In this document: positions 52,551-63,159 of the stretch, piece after piece
Numbering within the stretch: the stretch's first letter is position 1
Layout of the letters: each line of letters starts with the position of its first letter
Assembly: GCA_016213325.1 (NCBI GenBank)
Contig: JACRAY010000011.1
Location: 248,001 to 312,000, forward strand
Origin: Burkholderiales bacterium
GTDB taxonomy: Bacteria > Pseudomonadota > Gammaproteobacteria > Burkholderiales > Burkholderiaceae_C
Direction of reading: 5' to 3'
Length of the DNA stretch: 64,000 nucleotides
Program-made: the position numbers and the translations under genes
The notes under the pieces: generated by a model
Database searches by the model: none
What the model was told of the DNA's origin: nothing
The model's input: the letters and a program-made list of their open reading frames with translations, nothing else

Positions 52551-53279
52551 TCAATGCACGAGGGCGGGCTCGCCGTGCCACGCCCGCAGGTCGGCGACAC
52601 CGACGCCCGACAGCGAATCGAGCACGCGCAGCGCGCCCGCGAAGTCGTGGCCGGCGGTGAACCGCGTCGGCGTGACGATGGTGGGCATGCCCGCCGCCCG
52701 CGCGGCGCGCAGCCCGTTGGACGAGTCCTCGAACGCGATGCAGGCCGGCGGCGGCAGCCCGAGCGTCCGCAGCACCTGCTGGTACACCAGCGGGTGCGGC
52801 TTCTTCAGCGGCGCCGTCGACGCGTCGCACACCGCCTGGAAGTCGAGGCGCCAGTGCGGCCCCAGCGCGCGGCGCAGCAGCGCGGCGACGTTGGTGGGCG
52901 AAGTGGTGGTGGCGATCGCCAGCCGCAGCCCATGGCGCTTCGCCTCCTCCAGCAGGCGCAGCACGCCCGGCCTGAGCGGGACGCGCCCGGCATTCACCAT
53001 CGCTTCGTACGCCGCCGTCTTGGCGAGGTGCACGCGCTCCACGGTGTCGCGCACGCCGCGGCCGTCGACGTCGACCACGTGCCCGCGCACCTGGTTCCAG
53101 TAGTACAGGATGCGCTCCTTGCCGCCGGACACGTCGAGCAGGCGCCGGTACAGGGCCGTGTCCCATTCCCAGTCGAGGCCCTCGTCGGCGAAGGCCTGGT
53201 TGAAGGCCTCCAGGTGGAAGCGTTCGGTGTCGGCGAGCGTGCCGTCCACGTCGAACAACAGGGCTTGCAGGTGCTTCAT
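52551..53279 (-). CDS. cbbY: CbbY, HAD-family sugar-bisphosphate phosphatase
   Basis: 242 residues. Catalytic Asp in [14 protein letters not shown], then [13 protein letters not shown] and [13 protein letters not shown]. Members remove xylulose bisphosphate, an inhibitor of RuBisCO. It lies between cbbX and cbbF, the usual place. Confidence 0.93.
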   Translation of the reverse strand: MKHLQALLFDVDGTLADTERFHLEAFNQAFADEGLDWEWDTALYRRLLDVSGGKERILYYWNQVRGHVVDVDGRGVRDTVERVHLAKTAAYEAMVNAGRVPLRPGVLRLLEEAKRHGLRLAIATTTSPTNVAALLRRALGPHWRLDFQAVCDASTAPLKKPHPLVYQQVLRTLGLPPPACIAFEDSSNGLRAARAAGMPTIVTPTRFTAGHDFAGALRVLDSLSGVGVADLRAWHGEPALVH

Positions 53280-53288
53280 GGGTCTCCT

Positions 53289-54164
53289 TCAGCCGGGCTG
53301 GAACAGGCGGCTGGCCAGCAGGTCCTGCGCCTCGATGGTGGTCAGGTCGCGCGCCGTCAGCTCGCGCTCGCGGTCGGCGAACACGCGGCTCGCATGCCGC
53401 AGGCGGGCGCGGTCGAGCGCGTTGCGCACGCTGCGCGCGTTGGCGAAGTGCGGCCGCTGCATGCGCATGCCGATGTAGCGCTCCAGCGCCTCGACAGCGC
53501 CTTCGCCCAGGCGGTAGTTCTGCGCCTCGAGCATCCTGCCGGCGATCGTCAGCAGCTCCTCGCGCGCGTAGTCCGGGAAGTCGAGGTGGTGCGCGACGCG
53601 CGAGGTCATCCCCGGGTTGCTGCGGAAGAACGTCTCCATGCGGTCGGCGTAGCCGGCGAGGATCACCACGAGGTCGTCGCGCTGGTTCTCCATCACCTGC
53701 AGCAGGATCTCGATGGCTTCCTGGCCGTAGTCGCGTTCGTTCTCGGGGCGGTACAGGTAGTAGGCCTCGTCGATGAAGAGCACGCCGCCCATGGCTTTCT
53801 TCAGCACTTCGCGCGTCTTGGGCGCGGTGTGGCCGATGTACTGGCCGACCAGGTCGTCGCGGGTCACGGCCACCAGGTGGCCTTTGCGGACGTACCCAAG
53901 GCGGTGCAGGATCTGCGCCATGCGCAGGGCCACGGTGGTCTTGCCGGTGCCCGGGTTGCCGGTGAAGCTCATATGCAGGCTCGGCGCCTGCGCCGTGAGG
54001 CCCAGGTGGGCGCGCAGCTTGTCGACCACGAGCAGCGCGGCGATGTCGCGGATGCGGGCCTTCACGGGCGCGAGGCCCACGAAGTCGCGATCGAGCTCGG
54101 CGAGCACCTCCTCGACCTGCGAGCCGGCAAGCACGTCGGCAACGGAGCGGGCGGCCAGTTCCAC
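53289..54164 (-). CDS. cbbX: CbbX, red-type RuBisCO activase
   Basis: 291-residue AAA+ protein. Walker [18 protein letters not shown] and Walker [13 protein letters not shown]. The GTG at 54164 is chosen because it lies one base after the cbbS stop; longer frames run into cbbS. It remodels inhibited red-type RuBisCO by threading the large-subunit C-terminus, which agrees with the form of the adjacent enzyme. Confidence 0.94.
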   Translation of the reverse strand: MELAARSVADVLAGSQVEEVLAELDRDFVGLAPVKARIRDIAALLVVDKLRAHLGLTAQAPSLHMSFTGNPGTGKTTVALRMAQILHRLGYVRKGHLVAVTRDDLVGQYIGHTAPKTREVLKKAMGGVLFIDEAYYLYRPENERDYGQEAIEILLQVMENQRDDLVVILAGYADRMETFFRSNPGMTSRVAHHLDFPDYAREELLTIAGRMLEAQNYRLGEGAVEALERYIGMRMQRPHFANARSVRNALDRARLRHASRVFADRERELTARDLTTIEAQDLLASRLFQPG

Positions 54165-54165
54165 G

Positions 54166-54600
54166 TCAATAGCGCTCCAGCTCCGGCCGCGCCCCGGCAT
54201 AGCCGCGCGTCGTGTAGCGCATCGAACGCCCCTGCGCCTCCTGCCGCTCGAGGCAGAAGCCGGGCTCGTGGCCGGGCCGGTTCACGAGGAAGCTCATCGC
54301 GATCGACTCCACGCCGCGTGTCGAGTCGAACGCCATCAGCCGGATGTAGAGGTTGGGGAAGGCCTTGCGGCACTCCTTCAGTTCGGCCAGCACGCTGGCC
54401 GCGTCGCGCAGGTCGAACATCGGCATGCCGAACATCTCCCAGTACGTATTGCGCGGGTGCGGGTCGTCGGTGTACTCGACGCTGAACGCATAGCCCTTGT
54501 CGAGGCCGTACTGGACCTGCAGCGCGATCTCTTCGTCGGTGAGGTCGGGCAGGAAGCTGAACTGGCCCTGCGTGAGCCGGCCGGTGGGATTGGTCATCAT
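54166..54600 (-). CDS. cbbS: RuBisCO small subunit, red type
   Basis: 144 residues. It has the [20 protein letters not shown] opening and the C-terminal extension ([16 protein letters not shown]) that marks the red-type (form IC/ID) small subunit. Starts with two adjacent ATGs at 54600 and 54597. Confidence 0.96.
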   Translation of the reverse strand: MMTNPTGRLTQGQFSFLPDLTDEEIALQVQYGLDKGYAFSVEYTDDPHPRNTYWEMFGMPMFDLRDAASVLAELKECRKAFPNLYIRLMAFDSTRGVESIAMSFLVNRPGHEPGFCLERQEAQGRSMRYTTRGYAGARPELERY

Positions 54601-54616
54601 GGTGCGGCTCCTTGCC

Positions 54617-56135
<1,519 letters not shown>

Positions 56136-56136
<1 letters not shown>

Positions 56137-56175
56137 TTCAGTTCTTGTTAGCATTCACTTAAGCAAAAACTGAAT
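56136..56175. promoter_or_regulatory. Inverted repeat in the cbbR-cbbL gap, candidate CbbR site
   Basis: ATTCAGTT (56136-56143) and AACTGAAT (56168-56175) form a perfect 8-base inverted repeat 24 bases apart, overlapping the cbbR start codon and abutting the cbbL promoter. LysR regulators bind dyads in such positions, so this may serve autoregulation and activation of cbbL. Confidence 0.5.
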
Positions 56176-57115
56176 GAAGAACGCCACGTTCCGCCAGCTG
56201 CGCGTGTTCAGCGAAGTCGCGCGCCACCTGTCGTTCGCGCGGGCGGCGCAGGCGCTCCACCTCACGCCGCCCGCGGTCACCATGCAGGTCAAGGAGCTGG
56301 AGGCGCAGGTCGGACTCGCGCTGTTCGAGCGCAGCGGACGCAAGGTGTCCCTGACCACCCCCGGCGAGTACATGCTGGTGTACGCGCGCAAGCTGCTGTC
56401 GACGCTGAAGGATGCGGAAGATGCGCTGGCGCGGCTGAAGCGCGTCGAGGCCGGGACGCTGGCCATCGGCATGGTCAGCACGGCCAAGTACTTCCTGCCG
56501 CGGCTGCTGGCGGAGTTCCGCCGTGAGCATCCGACCGTGGAGCTCCGGCTGGCCGAGGGCAACCGGGAGAAGCTGGTGCAGATGCTGCATGCCAACGAGG
56601 TCGACATCGCGGTGATGGGGCGTCCCCCGCGCGAACTGGCAACGCGCGCGGAGCCGTTCGCGGCGCATCCGCACGGCTTCGTCGCCGCCGCGGATCACCC
56701 GCTGGCGCGGCACGGCTCGCTGGCGGTGGAGGCCCTCGGTGCCTGCGACTTCATCGTGCGCGAGGCAGGTTCCGGCACGCGCGCCGCGATGGCGGCCTTC
56801 TTCGACGATGTCCGCATGGAGCCGCGCCTCGCGATGGAGATGTCGAGCAACGAGAGCATCAAGCAGGCCGTGATCGCCGGCATGGGCGTGAGCTTCCTGT
56901 CGCTGCACACGGTGCAGCTTGAACTGGAAAGGGAGCTGCTCGCCGTGCTTGACGTGCAAGGCACGCCGGTGGTGCGCGCGTGGAACGTCGTGCACACGCT
57001 GTCGAAGGTGCTGTCGCCGGCGGCCGAAGCGTTCCGCTATTTCATGCTGGAGCGTGCCGAGGCGTTCCTCGCGCAGCGCTTCGGCGGGCACCTGCCCTTG
57101 GTGCACCCGGCGTAG
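56174..57115 (+). CDS. cbbR: CbbR, LysR-type activator of the CBB operon
   Basis: 313 residues. N-terminal helix-turn-helix MKNATFRQLRVFSEVARHLS and LSFARAAQALHLTPPAVTMQV; C-terminal effector domain with LAIGMVSTAKYFLPRLLAEF. Divergent from cbbL, the standard arrangement. Senses metabolites such as RuBP or phosphoenolpyruvate in other bacteria. Confidence 0.95.
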   Translation: MKNATFRQLRVFSEVARHLSFARAAQALHLTPPAVTMQVKELEAQVGLALFERSGRKVSLTTPGEYMLVYARKLLSTLKDAEDALARLKRVEAGTLAIGMVSTAKYFLPRLLAEFRREHPTVELRLAEGNREKLVQMLHANEVDIAVMGRPPRELATRAEPFAAHPHGFVAAADHPLARHGSLAVEALGACDFIVREAGSGTRAAMAAFFDDVRMEPRLAMEMSSNESIKQAVIAGMGVSFLSLHTVQLELERELLAVLDVQGTPVVRAWNVVHTLSKVLSPAAEAFRYFMLERAEAFLAQRFGGHLPLVHPA

Positions 57116-57143
57116 GCCGGGGTGGAACCCCGGCTCCCCCACT

Positions 57144-58103
57144 TCACTGCTCCCGCTCCATCAGCAGGTAGGTGTTGTACGCGTTCATGCGGTTGGCGAC
57201 CTTGAACAGCGGCAAGTGCTCGAAGTGCGACCAGTCGGTGCGTGCGTAGGCCTGCTCGAAGGGCTCCATCTCGCGCGCGGCCGCGCCCATGGTCGAACGC
57301 AGGTAGGCGAGGTAGTCGCGCGTGAGCTGCAGGTCCTCTCGTGCCGAAGTGGACATCGGCCCGTGGCCCGGCACCACCACCTGCGGCTGCAGGGCGAGCA
57401 GGGTGTCGAGCGCCGCGACCCACTGGCGGCTGTTCGCCTGGCCTACGAAAGGCACGCGGCCGCGGAAAACCATGTCGCCGGCGAACAGGACGCGCTCGGA
57501 CGGCAGGAACACCACCAGGTCCTCCGGCGTGTGCGCCGGGCCCACCGGCTGGAGTATCAGCTTCACGCCGCCGAGTTCCAGCTCGCGGCGGCCGTCGATC
57601 CACTCGTCGGCCGGCACCAGCTGCGTGCCGTCGTCGATCCACGGCGCCAGCTCGGCGCGCGACACCGCCAGGCGCGACTGCGCCGTGTCCGAGCCGAGGT
57701 ACTCCAGGGCGCCGCGGTGCGCCAGCACCCGCGCGCCGATGCGGCGGAACTCCTGCAGGCCGTAGATGTGGTCTGCATGGTAATGCGTGACGATCACGTG
57801 CGTCACCGGCTGGGGCGTGATGCGCCGGACCTGCGCAAGCAGCTCGCGCGCAAGGGCGGGCGAGCCGAGCGCGTCGATCACCACCACGCCCGCGGGGGTG
57901 ACCACGAAGCCGGCGTTCGAGATGAAGTTGCGGTTGGACAGCGAGCCGAGCGCGGCCTCGCCCTGCACGAACCAGGCGGAAGGGGACACCTGCTGCGGCG
58001 TGACGGCCCGCTGCTGCGCCATCGCCGGCGCACCGGCGGCCATCACCAGCAGCACCCACGCCCACGCCAGCCATCGGCCCGGTCCGATGCGTGCCGCGCT
58101 CAC
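57144..58103 (-). CDS. Secreted metallo-beta-lactamase-fold hydrolase, SoxH-like
   Basis: 319 residues; signal peptide (RWLAWAWVLLVMAAGAPAMAQ). Zinc motif THYHADHIYGL, later AHTPEDLVVF, FAGDMVFRGRVPF and PGHGPMSTSA. Such proteins are found in sox clusters (SoxH) and beside quinoprotein maturation genes. The GTG at 58103 overlaps the arsR stop. The substrate is unknown. Confidence 0.8.
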   Translation of the reverse strand: MSAARIGPGRWLAWAWVLLVMAAGAPAMAQQRAVTPQQVSPSAWFVQGEAALGSLSNRNFISNAGFVVTPAGVVVIDALGSPALARELLAQVRRITPQPVTHVIVTHYHADHIYGLQEFRRIGARVLAHRGALEYLGSDTAQSRLAVSRAELAPWIDDGTQLVPADEWIDGRRELELGGVKLILQPVGPAHTPEDLVVFLPSERVLFAGDMVFRGRVPFVGQANSRQWVAALDTLLALQPQVVVPGHGPMSTSAREDLQLTRDYLAYLRSTMGAAAREMEPFEQAYARTDWSHFEHLPLFKVANRMNAYNTYLLMEREQ

Positions 58104-58438
58104 TCTTGCAGGTCGGACTGGATCGCGATCTGCGTGCAGACGGCACGGCAGAGCGTCACCGCCCGGTCGTTGGTGATCCGGTAGAACATCTGCACGCCCT
58201 CGCGCCGCTTGCCGAGCACGCCCGCCTGGTACAGCGTGTTGAGGTGCTGCGACATGTTGGGCTGGGTGGTGTCGATGGCCTCGAGCAGCTCGGTCACGTT
58301 CTTCTCGCCGTTGCACAGGGCGCTGATGATCTTCAGGCGCATGGGCGCCGACATCACGCGGAACATCTCGGCGGCGAGTTCGAACACCTGGTCCGACTCG
58401 ACCGCGAGCGGGTCGCCCGGCAGCGGCTGGGCGCTCAT
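58100..58438 (-). CDS. ArsR-family regulator, SqrR/BigR-like (copy 2)
   Basis: 112 residues, very close to the protein at 39371. The recognition helix TQPNMSQHLNTLYQAGVL and Cys at 42 (SALCNGEK), 97 and 101 are kept. It lies between a DsrE-like gene and a metallo-hydrolase gene, overlapping both by four bases. Likely to repress this small operon and the divergent sox genes until sulfane sulfur appears. Confidence 0.86.
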   Translation of the reverse strand: MSAQPLPGDPLAVESDQVFELAAEMFRVMSAPMRLKIISALCNGEKNVTELLEAIDTTQPNMSQHLNTLYQAGVLGKRREGVQMFYRITNDRAVTLCRAVCTQIAIQSDLQE

Positions 58439-58863
58439 GGCTTGATGTACGCGAAGCGCTCGCGCGACTGCAGCTGGCCGATGCGCGCCACGCCCGACGG
58501 CGTGAAGCCGGCGTCCATGATGAACTGCTCCTTGCGCATGTTCCGGTTCTTCAGCGTGATCTCGCAGATCTCGAACTGCACGCCGCGCGCCTTGAGCGCG
58601 CTCACGAGCGCGGCGTACTCGATGTTCGGGTTGGCCTTGTCCTTCGCGCCCTCCAGCAGGAAGTCGACGCCGTTGGCGTGCGTGACGACGACAATCTTCG
58701 TGTCGGGCGCCACGTCGAGGTGGTTGCGGATGTTGCGCAGGCCCTTGGTCGCCTGCGTCTCCGCCGCGTCGATGTGGTAGACGACCTTGTCCTGCGCGAG
58801 CGCGGCCGCGGGCCCGGCCATGAGCGCGGCGAAGAGGGCCAGCAGCCCCAGCATACGTGCCAT
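58435..58863 (-). CDS. Periplasmic DsrE/DsrF-like protein
   Basis: 142 residues with signal peptide (LGLLALFAALMAGPAAALAQ), then a DsrE-fold domain: KVVYHIDAAETQATKGLRNI, TKIVVVTHANGVDFLL and CEITLKNRNM. One Cys (FEICEI) could hold sulfur. Secreted DsrE-like proteins occur in many sox clusters but their job is not settled. First gene of a three-gene leftward operon. Confidence 0.82.
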   Translation of the reverse strand: MARMLGLLALFAALMAGPAAALAQDKVVYHIDAAETQATKGLRNIRNHLDVAPDTKIVVVTHANGVDFLLEGAKDKANPNIEYAALVSALKARGVQFEICEITLKNRNMRKEQFIMDAGFTPSGVARIGQLQSRERFAYIKP

Positions 58864-58940
58864 CGAAGGTTCCTCCAGTGTGGGCAGCGGCCGCGGGAAT
58901 CCGCGGCCAGCCGCGAAGGTACCCCGCCCGAGGGTTTTCC

Positions 58941-58970
58941 GTATCAGGGAATATCAGTAATTCCTTATAC
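58941..58970. promoter_or_regulatory. Inverted repeat in the divergent soxY2/DsrE-like gap
   Basis: GGAAT-ATCAGTA-ATTCC (58948-58964) inside an outer GTAT...ATAC pair. It is AT-rich in GC-rich surroundings and lies between divergent genes. It resembles sites of sulfane-sulfur-sensing ArsR regulators (GAAT/ATTC dyads), so the neighbour at 58100 is a likely binder. Confidence 0.5.
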
Positions 58971-59021
58971 GCGCATGTATGGCACCCTCGCGGCTCCCCG
59001 GCTTCATTCCAGGAGATTGCC

Positions 59022-59477
59022 ATGCAGACACGCCGCGATGCGCTCAGGACCGGCCTCGTTGCCGTCGGCGCGCTGGGCACGGGCACGCTCGCCACCGTGC
59101 CCGCGCACGCCTTCACCAAGCCCGCCTTCGAGGCCAAGACCGTGCAGGAGGCCGTGAAGGCCCTGGGCGGCACCAGCCTCGCCGAGAGCAAGGACGTGGC
59201 GATCCAGGGGCCCGACATCGCCGAGAACGGCGCGGTGGTCCCGCTGGGCGGCTCCACCAGCCTCGCGGGCATCCGCCAGCTCGCGCTGCTGGTGGAGAAG
59301 AACCCCAACGTGCTGGTGGCGGTATTCGGCATGAACGACGCGCTGGAACCGAACTTCGCCACGCGCGCCAAGCTCGGGCAGTCGTCGGACGTGTACGCCG
59401 TCGCCATCGGCGGCGACGGCAAGGCCTTCTTCGCGAAGAAGGAAATCAAGGTCACGCTCGGCGGCTGCGGCGGCTGA
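59022..59477 (+). CDS. soxY: SoxY, copy 2
   Basis: 151 residues; signal (RRDALRTGLVAVGALGTGT) and C-terminal GGCGG with the substrate-carrying Cys. Same length as the copy at 41900 and clearly paralogous. AGGAGA stands before the ATG. It leads a soxYZAX operon, so it is probably the partner for SoxAX. Confidence 0.94.
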   Translation: MQTRRDALRTGLVAVGALGTGTLATVPAHAFTKPAFEAKTVQEAVKALGGTSLAESKDVAIQGPDIAENGAVVPLGGSTSLAGIRQLALLVEKNPNVLVAVFGMNDALEPNFATRAKLGQSSDVYAVAIGGDGKAFFAKKEIKVTLGGCGG

Positions 59478-59504
59478 GCGCACCGGAACCAAGGAGAAAG
59501 CACC

Positions 59505-59816
59505 ATGGCAGACCCGATGCGCATCCGCGCGCAGGTACAGGGCAGCGGCGCGATCGTGCGCGTGCTCATGAGCCACGAGATGGAAACCGGCCAGCGCAAG
59601 GATGCGTCCGGCAAGGTGATCCCCGCCTGGCACATCACCAACGTGAGCGCCACCCACAACGGCAAGCCGGTGTTCGGCGCCGAGTGGGGGCCGGCCGTTT
59701 CGAAGAACCCCTTCCTGCAGTTCGCCCTGAAGGGCGCGAAGGCGGGCGACAAGGTGGCGATCACCTGGAAGGACAACCGCGGGGACACCCGCACCGACGA
59801 GGCGACCGTCACGTGA
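59505..59816 (+). CDS. soxZ: SoxZ, copy 2
   Basis: 103 residues, opening MADPMRIRAQVQGSGA with LMSHEMETGQRKDASGK and a WKDNRGDTRTDEA end. About 19 differences from copy 1 by eye. It overlaps soxA by four bases. Confidence 0.94.
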   Translation: MADPMRIRAQVQGSGAIVRVLMSHEMETGQRKDASGKVIPAWHITNVSATHNGKPVFGAEWGPAVSKNPFLQFALKGAKAGDKVAITWKDNRGDTRTDEATVT

Positions 59817-60622
59817 ACACACTGCGAATCCATCCCCTCGTGGCGGCGCTGGCACTGGCGCTGCCGGCTGCAGGCGCGCTCGCGCAGAAGAGCGCCACGC
59901 AGGCCATCGACGAATACCGCCAGATGCTGGCCGACGGCAACCCGGCCGAGCTGTTCGAAGCCAAGGGCGAGTCGCTCTGGAAGGCCAGGCGCGGGCCGAG
60001 GAACGCGTCGCTCGAAGCCTGCGACCTCGGCAAAGGCCCGGGCGTGGTGAAGGGCGCCTTCGTCGAGCTGCCGCGCTACTTCGCCGACACCGGCAAGGTG
60101 CAGGACCTCGAATCGCGGCTGGTCACGTGCATGGAAAAGCTGCAGGGCTTCAACGGCGCGGAGGTCGCGAAGACGGCGTTCGGCAAGGGCGAGATGGCCA
60201 ACGTGACCGCGCTGGCGACCTGGGTCGCCGCCTCTTCGCGCGGCATGAGCTTCAACCTGCCGCAGGACCACCCGATGGAGCGCACGTTCTTCGAGGCGGG
60301 CAAGCGCATCTTCTTCATGCGCGGCGGCACGCACGACTTCTCCTGCGCGTCGTGCCATGGCGAGGACGGCAAGCGCATCCGCCTGCAGGACCTGCCCAAC
60401 CTCACCAGGAACCCGGGCGACGGCGTCGGCTTTGCGGCCTGGCCCGCGTATCGCGTGTCCAACGGCCAGATGTGGACCATGCAGCTGCGGCTGAACGACT
60501 GCTTCCGCCAGCAGCGCTTCCCGTTCCCCGAGTTCGGCAGCGACGCGCTCACCGCGCTGTCCACGTACCTGGGCGTGAACGCGAAGGGCGCCAAGTCCGC
60601 CGCACCCACCATCAAGCGTTGA
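59813..60622 (+). CDS. soxA: SoxA, L-cysteine S-thiosulfotransferase subunit
   Basis: 269 residues, signal peptide (LVAALALALPAAGALAQ). One intact haem site CASCH, and the catalytic Cys ligand likely in LNDCFRQQRFPFPEFGSD. Other Cys in LEACDLGKG and LVTCMEKLQG correspond to the lost first haem (no CxxCH there), so it is the monohaem type. With SoxX it joins thiosulfate to SoxY. The GTG start overlaps the soxZ stop. Confidence 0.92.
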   Translation: MNTLRIHPLVAALALALPAAGALAQKSATQAIDEYRQMLADGNPAELFEAKGESLWKARRGPRNASLEACDLGKGPGVVKGAFVELPRYFADTGKVQDLESRLVTCMEKLQGFNGAEVAKTAFGKGEMANVTALATWVAASSRGMSFNLPQDHPMERTFFEAGKRIFFMRGGTHDFSCASCHGEDGKRIRLQDLPNLTRNPGDGVGFAAWPAYRVSNGQMWTMQLRLNDCFRQQRFPFPEFGSDALTALSTYLGVNAKGAKSAAPTIKR

Positions 60623-60633
60623 AGGGAATTGCG

Positions 60634-61287
60634 ATGAAGATCAAGAGGACCGCGCTGGCCGCGGTGGCCGGCGCAGCCGCGATCCTCGGTTGCGCGACCG
60701 TGCCGGGCAGCGGCGAAGCCGACGCAGTGGCACAGCGCATGGTCATGAGCGCGTTCCGCGACCAGGGCATCGCCAAGGTCGACCGCGTCGCCGCCATCGA
60801 CGAGACGCTGAAGGAGTGCAACGCCGCCGACGTCGCCGGCAAGCCGCTCGACGCGGGCGCGGCGAAGCGCATCGAGGCGGCCAACCTGAAGACGATCAAG
60901 TGGCCGGGCGACGGCCGCTACCTCGGCGACTGGAAGGAAGGCGAGAAGATCGCGCAGAGCGGCCGCGGGCTGACCTGGACCGACGACGCGAAGACCGTCA
61001 ACGGCGGCAACTGCTACAACTGCCACCAGATCAGCAAGCAGGAGATCTCGTTCGGCACGATCGGGCCGAGCCTCTTCAACTACGGCAAGATCCGCGGCGT
61101 GGCCGACCCGGCCAGCCCGGCGGCGCAGCCCGTGGTGCAGTACACGTGGGGCAAGATCTGGAACGCCAAGGCGTACAACGCGTGCTCCAACATGCCGCGC
61201 TCGGGCCACATGGGCAACCTGAGCGAGCAGCAGATCCGCCACATCATGGCGCTGCTGCTCGACCCGAAGTCGCCTGTGAACCAGTGA
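60634..61287 (+). CDS. soxX: SoxX, cytochrome c subunit
   Basis: 217 residues. Haem site CYNCH near residue 129 and axial Met in CSNMPRSGHMG. The signal ends AAAILGCATVP, a lipobox-like LGC, so it may be lipid-anchored. The extra N-terminal domain of about 90 residues before the haem region makes it longer than the short SoxX type. It overlaps the next gene by four bases. Confidence 0.92.
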   Translation: MKIKRTALAAVAGAAAILGCATVPGSGEADAVAQRMVMSAFRDQGIAKVDRVAAIDETLKECNAADVAGKPLDAGAAKRIEAANLKTIKWPGDGRYLGDWKEGEKIAQSGRGLTWTDDAKTVNGGNCYNCHQISKQEISFGTIGPSLFNYGKIRGVADPASPAAQPVVQYTWGKIWNAKAYNACSNMPRSGHMGNLSEQQIRHIMALLLDPKSPVNQ

Positions 61288-61772
61288 GGCGGCTCGCTGC
61301 CGCGGCCGCGGTGATCGCCGCGGGCGCAGCCCACGCGCAGGGGGCGACGTGGGAGGCGCGCAGCCTCACGCCCGAAGCTGCACTCAAGCTTGCCTCGGTT
61401 GCCCTGGCAAGCTGCCGCTCCGCGGGCTTCCAGGTGACGGTGGCGGTGACCGACCGCGCTGCGCTGCCGCTCGCGGTCCTGCGGGACCGGCATGCCGGCC
61501 CGCACACGTTCCAGACGGCGGTGGACAAGGCGTACACCGCGATCACCACCCGGATGGACACGACGGCCTTCGAGCAGGTCACGCGCGCGACGCCGGGGAT
61601 GTCCGGCATCCGCGGCCTGCCACGCATCGTTGCCATCGGCGGCGGGCTGCCGGTATCGGCGGCAGGCTCCCTGGTCGGCGCCATCGGCGTGTCCGGCGCA
61701 CCGGGCTGCGACGCGGACGAACGCTGCGCGAAGGCGGGCCTGGCGGCGATCGCCGCCGACCTCGAGTTCTAG
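61284..61772 (+). CDS. GlcG/HbpS-like haem-binding protein
   Basis: 162 residues, signal peptide (RRLAAAAAVIAAGAAHAQG) and a GlcG/HbpS fold: LTPEAALKLASVALASC, VAVTDRAALPLAVLRD and SLVGAIGVSGAPG. Coupled to soxX by a GTGA overlap. Relatives bind haem or cobalamin, and a role in Sox cytochrome upkeep is conceivable. Confidence 0.8.
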   Translation: MRRLAAAAAVIAAGAAHAQGATWEARSLTPEAALKLASVALASCRSAGFQVTVAVTDRAALPLAVLRDRHAGPHTFQTAVDKAYTAITTRMDTTAFEQVTRATPGMSGIRGLPRIVAIGGGLPVSAAGSLVGAIGVSGAPGCDADERCAKAGLAAIAADLEF

Positions 61773-61776
61773 CGCC

Positions 61777-63099
61777 TCAGAGGTTCGCCAGCCAGCCGCC
61801 CGCCGCGCCCACCAGCGCGATCGCGGCGAACGCCGCCGACACCCGGGCGCCCACCGCCCGCCCGCCGATGACCCAGGCCATGGCCGCCTTGGCCACCATG
61901 TTGGAAGCGGCGGCGAGCATGATCGCCGTGCCGGCGGTGACCGCTTCGAGGCCGCCCTGCGACTGCAGCTGCACGGTCGAAATCACGATCGCGTCCACGT
62001 CGACCAGTCCCGACAGCAGGGCGACGCCGTAGATGCCGCCGGTGCCGATCCACTCCTTGGCCGCGCGCACCGCCACCGCGACGACGCCCAGCGCGAGGCC
62101 GAAGCCGATGGCGGTGCGCAGGTCGAACAGGCCATCATCGCCGTCGCCGGCCGGCCCGGCGCTCGCCTTGCCGTCATGCCGCTGCCGCCACTGCCACCAG
62201 GTGGCCGCGAACCCCGCCCCGCCGAGCAGGACGAGCGAGCCGCCCAGCGTGACCGCCAGGGCGGGCTGCAGCACGCTGACGACGACCGCCATGCGCAGGA
62301 ACATCACGCTGCAGGCCGCAACGATCGCGGCGGCGGCCGGCACGGCGAGCGACTGCTGCGCGCGCGCCGTGCGCGACAGCGCGAGGGTGGCGGCGGTGGA
62401 GGACGCGAGGCCGCCCAGCAGCCCGGTCCACAGCAGGCCCTGCTGCGCGCCGCGCAGCCGCATCGCCGCATGGCCGGCGAGCGACAGGGCGGCGATGAGC
62501 ACCACCGCCAGCCACATCTTGTACGGGTTGAGCGCGCCGAACGGGCCGAAGCCCGCGTCGGGCAGCAAGGGCAGGATGACCGCCGAGAGCAGGCCCAGCT
62601 GCAGCACGGCCCGCAGTTCCTCCGCCTCGATGCTGCGCAGCCAGCTGTGCAGGACCGGTTTCAGGTCGAGCACCAGCGCCATGATGACCGCGGCACCCAC
62701 CGCCAGCGCGATCTGTCCGCGCCCGGCCAGCGCCGCGAGCGAGAACGTCGTGAGCGCCGCGACAGCGGTGGTGATGCTCAGGGTGCCCGAGGCCTTGGCC
62801 GCGCGCGGCCAGCTGGCGGCGAACAGCCATGCCAGGCCCGCGATCCCCGCGGCGAGCGGCCACGGCGACGCTTCGGCCATGAGGCCGAGCGCGCCGCCCA
62901 GCAGGCCGATCAGCGCAAAGGTGCGCAGGCCCGCGACGCGCCCGCCCTCGGGCAGCTCGCGGTCGCGCCAGCCGCGTTCCAGTCCCACGAGGATGCCGAC
63001 GGCCAGCGCGCCGCCCAGTGCCTGCGCACCCTGGAGAAGTTGCGTTTCCACCGGCCGATTGGGCGCCGCGGCCGTCCCCGCCCGATTGACGCGGGTCAA
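61777..63099 (-). CDS. MgtC/SapB-DUF4010 family membrane protein
   Basis: 440 residues with a dozen or so hydrophobic stretches. The N-terminal MgtC-like part has VGILVGLERGWRDRE and GLRTFALIGLLGGALGL; the rest matches the DUF4010 style (LNPYKMWLAVVLIAALSLAGH, GLLGGLASSTAATLALSRTA). Function unknown; ion or stress related in some relatives. It converges with the sox operon. Confidence 0.8.
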   Translation of the reverse strand: MTRVNRAGTAAAPNRPVETQLLQGAQALGGALAVGILVGLERGWRDRELPEGGRVAGLRTFALIGLLGGALGLMAEASPWPLAAGIAGLAWLFAASWPRAAKASGTLSITTAVAALTTFSLAALAGRGQIALAVGAAVIMALVLDLKPVLHSWLRSIEAEELRAVLQLGLLSAVILPLLPDAGFGPFGALNPYKMWLAVVLIAALSLAGHAAMRLRGAQQGLLWTGLLGGLASSTAATLALSRTARAQQSLAVPAAAAIVAACSVMFLRMAVVVSVLQPALAVTLGGSLVLLGGAGFAATWWQWRQRHDGKASAGPAGDGDDGLFDLRTAIGFGLALGVVAVAVRAAKEWIGTGGIYGVALLSGLVDVDAIVISTVQLQSQGGLEAVTAGTAIMLAAASNMVAKAAMAWVIGGRAVGARVSAAFAAIALVGAAGGWLANL

Positions 63100-63159
63100 T
63101 GGTCGGGTACCGCAGGGCCGGGTTCGCGCCTACGCCGCGGCCGAGTTCCCGGTCACCGC